From JABDGC01 sp964466595 (GTDB taxonomy: Bacteria > Pseudomonadota > Gammaproteobacteria > DSM-16500), in contig CAYXNR010000029.1 in NCBI GenBank assembly GCA_964466595.1, forward strand, positions 1 through 26,361: DNA of 26,361 bases, written 5' to 3'. The notes beneath the pieces are model-generated. The model saw nothing but the letters and a program-made list of their open reading frames with translations, was not told the origin of the DNA and ran no database searches. A program made the translations under genes and the position numbers. Shown here piece by piece: positions 16,238 to 24,278 of this stretch. Positions within the stretch are counted from its first letter, which is position 1. Each line of letters starts with the position of its first letter.

Positions 16238-17224
16238 TTATGCTAAACAAGCTTCGATATTATCAGCAATGCGGTTTTGTAGCGAAAAATTTAATAATTC
16301 AGGAAACTGAAAGTCCTGACCGGTAATCATTTCATAAAGCTGTATATATCGTGCTGATAAGGTTACAATGAGCTCCTCTGGTGCTTGTGGTAAAACCGTG
16401 TCTTTGTAAGGATCGCAATTTTTAGCAAACCACAAGCGCAAAAATTCCTTGTCGATATTTTCTGGTTCTTGTTGCTGCGCGAAACGCTCTGCATAGCTAT
16501 GAGCCAGCCAATAGCGGCTGGAATCCGGTGTGTGGATTTCATCAACTAAGATGATGTTTCCTTCTTCGTCCTTACCCAATTCATATTTGGTATCGACTAG
16601 AATCAAGCCATGTTTAGCTGCCAGCTCGGTGCCGAAATTATATAAATGCAAGGCTATTGCCGAAGCTTGCTCCCAATCTGTAGCGCTCATAAAACCATCC
16701 TTGATAATTTCATGCGGACTGATGGGGCGGTCATGCGTATCCTTGGTAGTTGGTGTAATGACAGCCTGATCCAACTTTTGGTTTTTGCGCAAGCCTTCCT
16801 GTAGCTGCAAGCCACAATAATGGCGGACACCTTTATTGTATTGCGTCCACAAGGAAGTGCTAGTGGTACCGGTAATGTAGCCGCGCACAACAAACTCAAT
16901 GGGAAAAACCTTACACTTTTTTGCAAGCGTGACATTCGGATCAGGAATAGCTAGTACATGATTAGCCACAATATGTTTAGTTTGCTCAAACCACCAGGCA
17001 CTGGTCAGATTCAAGACTTGTCCTTTATAAGGCACGGAAACGAGATTGCGGTCAAAAGCACTAAGCCGATCCGTCGTAATCAGTATCAGTTTATCGCCAA
17101 GATCATAAGTATCACGTACCTTTCCTTGGTATTTTTTACCGCGACTCAGTTGGGTTTCATCAAGACGAAAGTTTAAGGCTTGTCGAATTTGATAGCTGTA
17201 ATCTTTAATAATAGTAGCAGTCAT
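16238..17224 (-). CDS. purC: SAICAR synthase, long (Ade1-like) form
   Basis: The product is 328 aa from ATG 17224 (MTATIIKDYSY), with a second possible ATG at 17230. An open frame continues about 90 codons upstream, but that part is out of frame over purQ/S and looks non-coding. The enzyme joins aspartate to CAIR. GKVRD (34-38), ITTDRLSAFDR (49-59), FVVRGYITGT and LVDTKYELG are typical, and the length matches the roughly 300-aa yeast Ade1-like clade more than the 237-aa E. coli type. The start overlaps the last 20-26 nt of purQ/S and has no clear ribosome-binding site, so reinitiation after purQ/S is likely. Confidence 0.95.
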   Translation of the reverse strand: MTATIIKDYSYQIRQALNFRLDETQLSRGKKYQGKVRDTYDLGDKLILITTDRLSAFDRNLVSVPYKGQVLNLTSAWWFEQTKHIVANHVLAIPDPNVTLAKKCKVFPIEFVVRGYITGTTSTSLWTQYNKGVRHYCGLQLQEGLRKNQKLDQAVITPTTKDTHDRPISPHEIIKDGFMSATDWEQASAIALHLYNFGTELAAKHGLILVDTKYELGKDEEGNIILVDEIHTPDSSRYWLAHSYAERFAQQQEPENIDKEFLRLWFAKNCDPYKDTVLPQAPEELIVTLSARYIQLYEMITGQDFQFPELLNFSLQNRIADNIEACLA

Positions 17225-18458
17225 AGGCATAGGGATTAAATAAAATATGGGAGTTGATAATATGGTGAGTGATAAGGTCCAGGTTTTGCTGTGCCTGAAC
17301 CCGCCAGATAACACTGTGACGCAGGGCTTGAATACCCTTGATACCAAAATGAGTTTCAAGTATTTGCTTTTTTTGGTGCCCGACCCAATCCTCTTTGGCA
17401 CGTACCAGTAAAACAAGCTCATGTTGCAACTTTGGAGAAGCGGAAACATCGAGAATAAATTCTTTGCGCTTATTATAGAGCAACCCGCTGTCAAGAATTT
17501 TTTCGTAGGTGCTCTGGTTATCGCACTCGATTTCCCAATGGGTTTGCCGTTTTAAATCGGCGTCTAGCTTAGCACGCTGCAGTTCCTTATTGACAGATAT
17601 GGCCTGATTGTCGGTAATGATCAGTTCTACAATCAATTCGCGAGCCACTTCGCTGCTGGTTTGATAATTTTGAATTTTAAAAGTTGGAGCTTGATAGCTT
17701 AAAGGAGTGTCAAGTTTATAATTACCTTCGCGGATATAATCATGCATGGATTGAAAAATCGCATCGCCATGCGGAGTGCGCTCCGGATGAGGCATCATGG
17801 CCATCACGTTGCCAGCTTTATTGCTTATAGCGGCGATATTATCGATAGAGCCGTTGGGATTGATAGGGAACTCATCTTGCCGCTCTCCAGTTGCCGAACA
17901 ATATTGAAACAAGTTTAAACCTAAAATCTGCATTTCACTAAGTAAGGCAGGAGGGATGAGGAAGCGCCCTTCGCCATGTGCAACCGGCAGATAAAGCACT
18001 TTTTGGGGATTCAAATAGCGTGTAAAAGCACCAGCCTGATAGTTATCGGTCAGGCGCAGGTGGACCCAGGCATTATAAAAGCCAGTTCCCACTATTTTTC
18101 CCTGATGGAGGCGTTTATTTTCCGTTAGGGCAACACCAAGTTGGTCGTTTTCCAAACCGGGCACCAAACCCGCCTCGACTAGAATTTGCGCGCCATTGCA
18201 AATGCCAAGAACAGGCTTACCTTTACGGCTTTCCTCACGCAGTTTCAGTGTCAGCGGATCAAGGGCGGCGATGATGCCTGCCCGTGAACGATCTTCATAA
18301 GAAAAGCCGCCGACCACGATATAGCCTTCAAAGCGGCTTAAGGCTGCATGGGGTTGGTTCCATAAAAATTCAATGGGTTCCATACCAGCACGCTGTACGG
18401 CGAGCATCGTTTCACGCTCGCAGTTAGAACCTGGAAATTGAATAATAGCTATGCGCAT
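17205..18458 (-). CDS. purQ: FGAM synthase glutaminase subunit PurQ fused to two PurS-like units
   Basis: The product is 417 aa; PurQ alone is usually about 220-260 aa. Residues 1-250 are a class I glutaminase: Cys87 in LGICNGAQ, and His224 and Glu226 in PHPERTP, giving ammonia to PurL. Residues about 272-417 look like two divergent PurS units: one from LIVELIITD to SGLLYNKRKEFI, the second from HELVLLVRAKE to HILFNPYAYDCY. Both end in the (L)L(F/Y)N(P) pattern that closes PurS. This is inference from pattern, not a search. It would supply the PurS role that small PurL needs, and no separate purS is seen. Start overlaps purM by 10 nt. The Tyr-rich last residues arise from overlap with the purC start. 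Confidence 0.88.
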   Translation of the reverse strand: MRIAIIQFPGSNCERETMLAVQRAGMEPIEFLWNQPHAALSRFEGYIVVGGFSYEDRSRAGIIAALDPLTLKLREESRKGKPVLGICNGAQILVEAGLVPGLENDQLGVALTENKRLHQGKIVGTGFYNAWVHLRLTDNYQAGAFTRYLNPQKVLYLPVAHGEGRFLIPPALLSEMQILGLNLFQYCSATGERQDEFPINPNGSIDNIAAISNKAGNVMAMMPHPERTPHGDAIFQSMHDYIREGNYKLDTPLSYQAPTFKIQNYQTSSEVARELIVELIITDNQAISVNKELQRAKLDADLKRQTHWEIECDNQSTYEKILDSGLLYNKRKEFILDVSASPKLQHELVLLVRAKEDWVGHQKKQILETHFGIKGIQALRHSVIWRVQAQQNLDLITHHIINSHILFNPYAYDCYYY

Positions 18459-19495
18459 AGCTTCACTTTTTGGTCGCCGGTGACCACTTGACCAATTTCA
18501 TAGAGTTTAAATGTCGGCAGCTTTTTCAATACAAATTGGATTTTATCCACTACTTCTGGAGCAATAATCATCACTAGGCCAACACCCATATTAAAGGTGC
18601 GATAGAGTTCACAGTCCCCTAGATGACCCAAATCACCTAACAGCGAGAAGAGCGCTTGTTGCGGCCAGGTGTTTTTGAGAATTTCAACAGAACAACCTGG
18701 AGGTAAGATGCGGGGAATATTTTCCAGCAATCCGCCGCCAGTAATATGGGCCATACCCTTGATCTCGATTTGCTGTTGTAAAATGGCCTGGACAGGCAAG
18801 GTGTAATTAATATGAGGCTCCAGCAGAGCTTCCCCTAAAGTAACTTGAAGTTCGGGTAGCCTTGACTCCACGCTAAATTTGCCATGATCAAAAAACAACT
18901 TTCTTGCCAGCGAGTAACCATTTGTGTGTAGACCGCTTGAGGCAAAGGCAAAGACCAGGTCACCGGGAACGATATTTTTTCCGAGGATGACTTTTTCTTT
19001 ATCCACGACACCGGTAATGATTCCTACTAAATCAATTTCACCCGGTAAATAGGTTCCGGGCATCTCTGCCGTTTCACCACCTACGAGAGAAATCTGATTT
19101 TCAATACAGGCCTTAACCATACCCTGTACTAATTGCTCTACTACTTCTGGTCGCAGCTTCTCATTGGCGATATAATCAAGCAAAGTCAGCGGTTTGGCGC
19201 CTAGCACAATGATGTCATTGGTAGTCGCACTGACTAAATCAATACCTAAGGTATCATATTTTTGCATCATACGAGCAATGATGGTTTTGGTGCCAACGCC
19301 ATCGATGCTTTGTACTAGAACGGGTTTTTTGTATTCTTGAATCAGTTTTTTTAAATCATAAAGTGCCCCGAAGCTGCCGATATCAGTTAGTACGGCGGGG
19401 GAAAAAGTTTTTTCAACCGCATTTTTGATGCGCTTGACAGCTTCGTTTCCTGCATCGATATCAACACCAGCTGATTTATAGTCAATGGCGATCAT
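18449..19495 (-). CDS. purM: Phosphoribosylformylglycinamidine cyclo-ligase (AIR synthetase)
   Basis: This 348-aa enzyme closes the imidazole ring using ATP and FGAM. It shows DYKSAGVDIDAGN near the N-terminus, the DGVGTK nucleotide site, VGGETAEMPG and HITGGGLLENIPR, all hallmarks of PurM. The length is usual. The start overlaps the purL stop as ATGA, and the end overlaps purQ/S by 10 nt. Confidence 0.98.
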   Translation of the reverse strand: MIAIDYKSAGVDIDAGNEAVKRIKNAVEKTFSPAVLTDIGSFGALYDLKKLIQEYKKPVLVQSIDGVGTKTIIARMMQKYDTLGIDLVSATTNDIIVLGAKPLTLLDYIANEKLRPEVVEQLVQGMVKACIENQISLVGGETAEMPGTYLPGEIDLVGIITGVVDKEKVILGKNIVPGDLVFAFASSGLHTNGYSLARKLFFDHGKFSVESRLPELQVTLGEALLEPHINYTLPVQAILQQQIEIKGMAHITGGGLLENIPRILPPGCSVEILKNTWPQQALFSLLGDLGHLGDCELYRTFNMGVGLVMIIAPEVVDKIQFVLKKLPTFKLYEIGQVVTGDQKVKLCA

Positions 19496-21834
19496 GAAAG
19501 TTTTCCTCGTAGTCCGTTTTCAAAAGCCAGTCTTGCTTCTTCAAGGGAGAGATCCAGACAAGTTTCGATTTGTAGCCATGGTTGCATTTGTGTTTGTCCT
19601 AGAAGAGCAAAGTACAGTTGACGTTGCCTTAATAGATGCTTGACGGAGGCTAACTTGGACTGCTCGACTTCCAAAATAAAGCCACTGCTTTCACTAAATA
19701 AGGTTTTGTCCGTCGCTAAGGAACCAGGTAGCTCTACTTTGAAACCGATGCGGTTTTTAAAACTCATTTGGGCTAAGGCTACAGCCAGTCCGCCTTTGGA
19801 AATATCATGTGCTGCAAGAACCAGTTGCTGCTGAATCAGATCATAAATAGCAGACAATTCCTGACTGATCTGGTCCAAGCGCGGTTTGGGCAGTTGGAAG
19901 CCCAGCTCGTCATAAAGTTCGTAATAAGAGCCGCCGCCGCACTCATCCAGTCTTTCGCCTACAAGGACTAAAGCAGATTGATTTTGCCGAAAATGTCGGG
20001 AGACTACTTTGCGGACATCCGGTAAATTACCGAGACAGCTAATCATCGGACTGGGTGGGATAGCTCCGGATGGGGATTCATTGTAAAAGGAAACATTGCC
20101 GGAAATGATAGGCAGAGAAGCGCCAGGAAAGTCTTTGAGGCCGATCGCTTGGCAGGCGTCAATAATACCGCGGACAGATTCGGTGAATTCCCACATGTGT
20201 TCCGGCTTCTCCGGATTGCCAAAGCAGAGGCAGTCGGTGATTGCCTGCGGGCTAGCGCCTACAGCGGCAACATTGCGCGCCGCTTCTACCACCGCGTTTA
20301 CTGCACCCCAATAGGGATCAATTTTGTTGTAGCGTGGGCAATGGTCCAGCGCTAAGGCGATTCCTGTAAGACGAACTTCCTCCGGATATTTGTCTTCATT
20401 AAAAGGTTGCATAACGCCCGCATCAGCTTCTCCAGCTTCTAGAATAGTGCGGCCTTGCACCTGTTTATCATATTTTTCAAAGATTGGTGCACGTGAGGCG
20501 ATATTCTCATGTGCTAGCAGTTTTAATAAGACTTCATTGTAATTTGAGAGGGGCTGAAGTTTAGGTTCAATCAGCTTTTTTTGCAGTACCTTGGAAGGCC
20601 GATCATACAATAGGCCTTTGGTGATGTCAGAAGCTAAGGCGTGGACTACAATGCTTTGATGGTGATAAACCCTGTATTGTTTATCTACACAAATTTTGCC
20701 GATTATTTTGGCCTGAGCTCCTGCAGAAATCTCCGGCAGAGCAAAGGTTTGATTATAGTGTGTCAACAGAAAATCGCTGAGCTCGGGAGGCACGATCCAC
20801 ATAAATCGTTCCTGCGTTTCAGAGCAGAGAATAACCGAGGGATGTAAATGCGGCATACTCACTGGCACCTGATCCACATAAATTTCCGCACCGTAGCCGC
20901 CGTTTTCGGCCATCTCAAGAGAAGCACAGGCGATGCCGCCAGCTCCTAAATCTTTGAAACCGACCTGACTGATTAAATTTTTTTCCTGAAGCAGATGAAA
21001 GAGAGCATAATTTGCCTTGAGTAAATGACGTTTTAAAAAAGCATTGGGCTCTTGAACCGCACCTTTATTGCGTTCATTCTGCTCATTATTTAAATCAGCC
21101 GAGGCAAAGCTAGCACCGCCAAAACCACTGTTGTCTGTGGGCTTGCCTACTAAAATATAAACGTAGCCTTCCGCGTTTTTAGGCGCATAGGAATGAATAA
21201 CAGCATCCTCACGAACGATACCGAGTGTAACCACGGTAATCAAACAGTTCTCGTTATAGCCGGGATCAAAGTAAACGTCTCCGGCGAGATTGGGAACCCC
21301 AATGGGATTCCCATAGCCTGCGATGCCGGCGACCACACCCTCTTGGATCCAGTGGGTTTTGGAGCTCTGCAAGGAACCAAAGCGCAGCCCATCACCGATA
21401 GCAATGACCTCGGCGCCCATGCAGCAGACATCGCGGACATTTCCGCCAATACCGGTTGCTGCTCCTTCATAAGGCAAGATTTGAGAGGGGTGATTGTGCG
21501 ATTCATGACTAATGACTATGCCATAGCGATGACCTTGTTTATCCTGGGCTACGGAAACAATGCCAGCATCTTCTTTAGCCCCTAAAATGACATTAGGACC
21601 ATGAGTGATCATTTTTTTTAAATGTATGCGGCTGGACTTATATGAGCAATGTTCAGAACCTTGAATGGACCAAAGAATGGCTTCCGTTAAAGTAGGCGGC
21701 CTTTTCAAAATATTTTGGATAGTAAGTGCTTCGTCAACAGTCAGTCCAAGTTGAAATTTTTGCAAGAACTGGCTGATTTCGGTGCGAGACAAACTGTTAA
21801 AGTCGAGAATATCAGCCTGCTGTATTGCTAGCAT
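19492..21834 (-). CDS. purL: Phosphoribosylformylglycinamidine synthase, PurL subunit
   Basis: The synthetase subunit converts FGAR to FGAM with ammonia from PurQ. It is 780 aa, close to the small PurL (about 720-740 aa) and far below the 1,290-aa one-piece enzyme, so it needs separate PurQ and PurS functions; both appear to be on the 417-aa protein two genes downstream. Motifs are GSEHCSYKSSR (59-69), ESHNHPS (111-117), GIGGNVRDV, DNSGFGGASFA and DLGAGGIACA. Residues 1-58 form a short helical lead-in. It is the first gene of the operon. No strong Shine-Dalgarno sequence is visible; AGGGA lies about 14 nt before the ATG. Confidence 0.97.
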   Translation of the reverse strand: MLAIQQADILDFNSLSRTEISQFLQKFQLGLTVDEALTIQNILKRPPTLTEAILWSIQGSEHCSYKSSRIHLKKMITHGPNVILGAKEDAGIVSVAQDKQGHRYGIVISHESHNHPSQILPYEGAATGIGGNVRDVCCMGAEVIAIGDGLRFGSLQSSKTHWIQEGVVAGIAGYGNPIGVPNLAGDVYFDPGYNENCLITVVTLGIVREDAVIHSYAPKNAEGYVYILVGKPTDNSGFGGASFASADLNNEQNERNKGAVQEPNAFLKRHLLKANYALFHLLQEKNLISQVGFKDLGAGGIACASLEMAENGGYGAEIYVDQVPVSMPHLHPSVILCSETQERFMWIVPPELSDFLLTHYNQTFALPEISAGAQAKIIGKICVDKQYRVYHHQSIVVHALASDITKGLLYDRPSKVLQKKLIEPKLQPLSNYNEVLLKLLAHENIASRAPIFEKYDKQVQGRTILEAGEADAGVMQPFNEDKYPEEVRLTGIALALDHCPRYNKIDPYWGAVNAVVEAARNVAAVGASPQAITDCLCFGNPEKPEHMWEFTESVRGIIDACQAIGLKDFPGASLPIISGNVSFYNESPSGAIPPSPMISCLGNLPDVRKVVSRHFRQNQSALVLVGERLDECGGGSYYELYDELGFQLPKPRLDQISQELSAIYDLIQQQLVLAAHDISKGGLAVALAQMSFKNRIGFKVELPGSLATDKTLFSESSGFILEVEQSKLASVKHLLRQRQLYFALLGQTQMQPWLQIETCLDLSLEEARLAFENGLRGKLS

Positions 21835-21870
21835 GGTTAATTATGCGTCCCTGTAAAAATCCAAGAGGGC

Positions 21871-21900
21871 ATTATAATATAAGAAAAACATTGGGGTCAA
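21871..21900 (-). promoter_or_regulatory. Putative promoter of the purine operon using a repeat end as -35
   Basis: On the minus strand TTGACC (21900-21895) and a perfect TATAAT (21876-21871) are 18 bp apart. TTGACC is the outer end of the palindromic repeat at 21893-21998. Transcription would begin near 21864, giving a leader of about 30 nt. No PurR-like operator was recognised. Confidence 0.55.
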
Positions 21901-21998
21901 ATCTTGTCTTCAACCTACACTTTATTTCTGTGAACGCGGAAATGAAAGCCTTAGGGAGTCTGGATATATTCTGAAGGTTGAAGACAAGATTTGACCCC
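21893..21998. repeat. Palindromic repeat, family 1, full-length copy upstream of purL
   Basis: Ends are GGGGTCAAATCTTGTCTTCA and TGAAGACAAGATTTGACCCC, pairing over about 24 bp, with an internal imperfect hairpin (CACTTTATTTCTGTG). It is 106 bp long and occupies most of the divergent intergenic region between purL and the 210-aa gene. Confidence 0.92.
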
Positions 21999-22006
21999 AC
22001 TATAAT
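21978..22006 (+). promoter_or_regulatory. Putative promoter for the 210-aa gene, -35 inside the repeat
   Basis: TTGAAG (21978-21983), within the right arm of the repeat, and a perfect TATAAT (22001-22006), just outside it, are 17 bp apart. Transcription would start near 22013, about 20 nt before the ATG. Confidence 0.5.
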
Positions 22007-22033
22007 TAGCTTACAAATAAACAGGAGTTTATC

Positions 22034-22666
22034 ATGTTAAGAACAAATCCTGCGAAAGCAGAAGAAAGATTGAATGTAAAAGTGGATGTGCGTAAAAAAT
22101 TAAATATTAAATTTGTCTATGGAGTAATAGAATTTCCAAACTATATTGTTCCGCCTACAAATTTAACTCGAGAATATTATAAAACGAAACACGAAAAAAA
22201 TTCAGGAAAGCGATATAGGGTGCTTAGGTCGGGCAGTAATAAAGAAGTACCTTTAGATAATTTGCCGTCCTTATGCGCACACAGGCAAGCAACTTACCAA
22301 GATAATTACGAAGACTTCCTTAAATCTAGCGCTCTTGCCAGCGGCTCTTCTGTTCTCCAAAAAAATCCTGTATTTTTTTCACGGGTTGATCTTGTTGATC
22401 CTCTTACTCAACAAACTTTATATTTTAGAAATTTTGCTGAGCTATCTGATTATCTAGAAAATAATAAGTCATTATTTAATCCAGAAACGACACCAAAAGA
22501 AAATACAAGTGATGACTGTCAATTTCAAACGACCGTAAATAAATCACAAAATTTATCAGGAAATATTAATACCTTTTGGAAGGTTGCTCTAAGTAAACCG
22601 GTTCTTATTACTGCCTGCGCCATTGCTGCAGCTGCTGTAGTGCCGCATTTGTATATGAAAAAGTAG
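22034..22666 (+). CDS. Unknown 210-aa protein with C-terminal membrane anchor
   Basis: No family is recognised. The body (1-180) is soluble and basic near the start (RLNVKVDVRKKLNIK), with a Ser-rich stretch around SSALASGSSV. Residues about 185-207 form one hydrophobic helix (LITACAIAAAAVVPHLY) followed only by MKK, the layout of a tail-anchored protein. AGGAG lies 7 nt before the ATG and a good promoter precedes it, so expression is likely. Tail-anchored orphan proteins in intracellular bacteria sometimes target host membranes; here that is speculation. It diverges from the purine operon. Confidence 0.72.
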   Translation: MLRTNPAKAEERLNVKVDVRKKLNIKFVYGVIEFPNYIVPPTNLTREYYKTKHEKNSGKRYRVLRSGSNKEVPLDNLPSLCAHRQATYQDNYEDFLKSSALASGSSVLQKNPVFFSRVDLVDPLTQQTLYFRNFAELSDYLENNKSLFNPETTPKENTSDDCQFQTTVNKSQNLSGNINTFWKVALSKPVLITACAIAAAAVVPHLYMKK

Positions 22667-22725
22667 CGCTCCTGTGATGCTGAAGCGCAATTTTCGTAAC
22701 CATTCGCGTGCATAGCTTAGAAAAC

Positions 22726-22763
22726 CCCCTCTCCGCCCGCGTTTTTTTGCGGGAGGAGAGGGG
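22726..22763. terminator. Strong GC-rich hairpin between convergent genes
   Basis: CCCCTCTCCGCCCGC (22726-22740) pairs with GCGGGAGGAGAGGGG (22749-22763), 15 bp with one G-A mismatch and an 8-nt T-rich loop. On the minus strand the hairpin is followed by GTTTTC, so it could end transcription of the 462-aa gene. No T-run follows on the plus strand. It lies between the ends of two convergent genes, which suits a terminator. Confidence 0.6.
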
Positions 22764-22811
22764 TGGGGAGAGGAGGGCTTAAAAAATAATGAAGCAATCG
22801 AATTTACTCAT

Positions 22812-24200
22812 TTAATATGTTTTTCCTGCTTTTGATCGAGCTGTATTGGAAGAATCAACTCTTGCCACTGATTCTGTTTTCATTTTTTGAGGTAATACTG
22901 GGAAAAAACCACATTTGGCAGAGCTAGGGGTAAGAGCTTGATTTAACTTCGAAGCGCTTGCAACCTTATTTATCACTGGATAAGACTCCTGCTTCTCCTC
23001 TGCCTGAGCTAGTGCAATATTCATCTCATCTTGAGGTTTTGCTAGCTCAACCTGCTTTGCCTGTCTATTGGCCTCTTTAAAATCTTCAAATTTTTGATGA
23101 GCTTTATTTAGCTGTAAATGTAAAAACTCATAAACTTTTTGACATTCTTCCCTATCTTTCAATAATTCATAGTTTTTGTTAAAACCCAAAATAACAGAGG
23201 CGGTATCTTTATGTTGTATAGGAACTAAATTAAGTAACTGACAATAGAATTCTGGCCAGCGGTTATTGGAATAAACCATGACAGGTACTTCAAAGGAGAG
23301 TGCCTGAAGTAAGGATTGAGTACTCATATCATCAAAAGAAACGATCCCTTTTTTATCTTTCATAGCGGATATGAGTTTAAAAAAATCTTCCTGGTGGGGC
23401 AGTCGGTAAGCCGTGTATTGATCGCAAAAATCAATAACAACTGAATATTGCTGGGCAATTTCCACAAGTATTTTTCGATACAGTGGCGCCATTCCTATTG
23501 CAAATACCATAATAGGTTTATTCTCACTATCTTTGCCCGCAGAGGCCACTTGATCAAAAAATGCCTTCAAATAATTTTCAATACTCGGTAAACATTTATT
23601 CTTAAAGCAAGCGCAAAGTAAAAAGTTCTCCATAACACGATGACGTATTACGCCATAACATTCTAAAGGGACATTAAATTCAGAGGATTTTGCTACGAAT
23701 CGTGGAATACCAATATTTAATAGAGAATGGATGTTAAACCCTGAAGTCATATATCTATATCGATACGGGCTATTTGCAAATATACTAACATTTTGATCGA
23801 GTTCTTTTTTAGTGACCCAGTCCTCAAGATGAGGGGGTATAATTTGATAAACATACCGTATCTTAGTCAATTGATATTCTCGAGATAAAGAATTAAGAAT
23901 ACAAAACATCTTGTGAACTATTGCGCCACATCCTGTAAAGAATACAGTATCGTAGTTTGGCTTAGCTTGTGGAGGCGCATCAAGAAATTTCCATTCAAAA
24001 ATACCATCTTGAACTCGAATAAAAGGACTATTATATAACTGGAAACTAAGCCCTTTAGCGATATCAAAACAGCCACTCGGATTGAGATCACATAAACCAA
24101 ATCCCAATACCTTGCCTTGCTGAGCTGCTTGACTTAACTCTAATATTTGAGTTGAGTCTGATACTTCTGCTTGCGTGCTTATATTTCTTGTATGTGCCAT
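22812..24200 (-). CDS. Unknown 462-aa protein, weakly glycosyltransferase-like
   Basis: I cannot name this family. Residues about 30-345 look globular with alternating strands and helices. The segment 228-312 (KPIMVFAIGMAPLYRK ... SLLQALSFEVPVMVYSN) resembles the C-terminal half of GT-B glycosyltransferases, where an xLLxALxxGVPV stretch follows a helix; this is a weak pattern match. Residues about 345-405 are charged and probably coiled coil. The last 50 are Ser/Ala/Lys-rich and disordered. It has many Cys residues (CACFKNKC) but no signal peptide. GAGG precedes the ATG by about 6 nt. It lies 78 nt after the acyl-activating enzyme on the same strand and could share its transcript. Confidence 0.72.
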   Translation of the reverse strand: MAHTRNISTQAEVSDSTQILELSQAAQQGKVLGFGLCDLNPSGCFDIAKGLSFQLYNSPFIRVQDGIFEWKFLDAPPQAKPNYDTVFFTGCGAIVHKMFCILNSLSREYQLTKIRYVYQIIPPHLEDWVTKKELDQNVSIFANSPYRYRYMTSGFNIHSLLNIGIPRFVAKSSEFNVPLECYGVIRHRVMENFLLCACFKNKCLPSIENYLKAFFDQVASAGKDSENKPIMVFAIGMAPLYRKILVEIAQQYSVVIDFCDQYTAYRLPHQEDFFKLISAMKDKKGIVSFDDMSTQSLLQALSFEVPVMVYSNNRWPEFYCQLLNLVPIQHKDTASVILGFNKNYELLKDREECQKVYEFLHLQLNKAHQKFEDFKEANRQAKQVELAKPQDEMNIALAQAEEKQESYPVINKVASASKLNQALTPSSAKCGFFPVLPQKMKTESVARVDSSNTARSKAGKTY

Positions 24201-24278
24201 TTTGACCTCTATAGTTATAGTTATTATTTTTAGTTCTGCTTTTTATCTGGTCTTTATAACGATAAATTAATTTGCTCC

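Noticed and set aside
17225..17494. 90-codon N-terminal extension of purC
   Set aside because: It overlaps purQ/S in another frame, has no PurC-like sequence, and the family start matches MTATIIKDYSY.
21193..21585. 130-aa open frame on the plus strand inside purL
   Set aside because: It is antisense to conserved purL motifs, has no ribosome-binding site and no recognisable protein.
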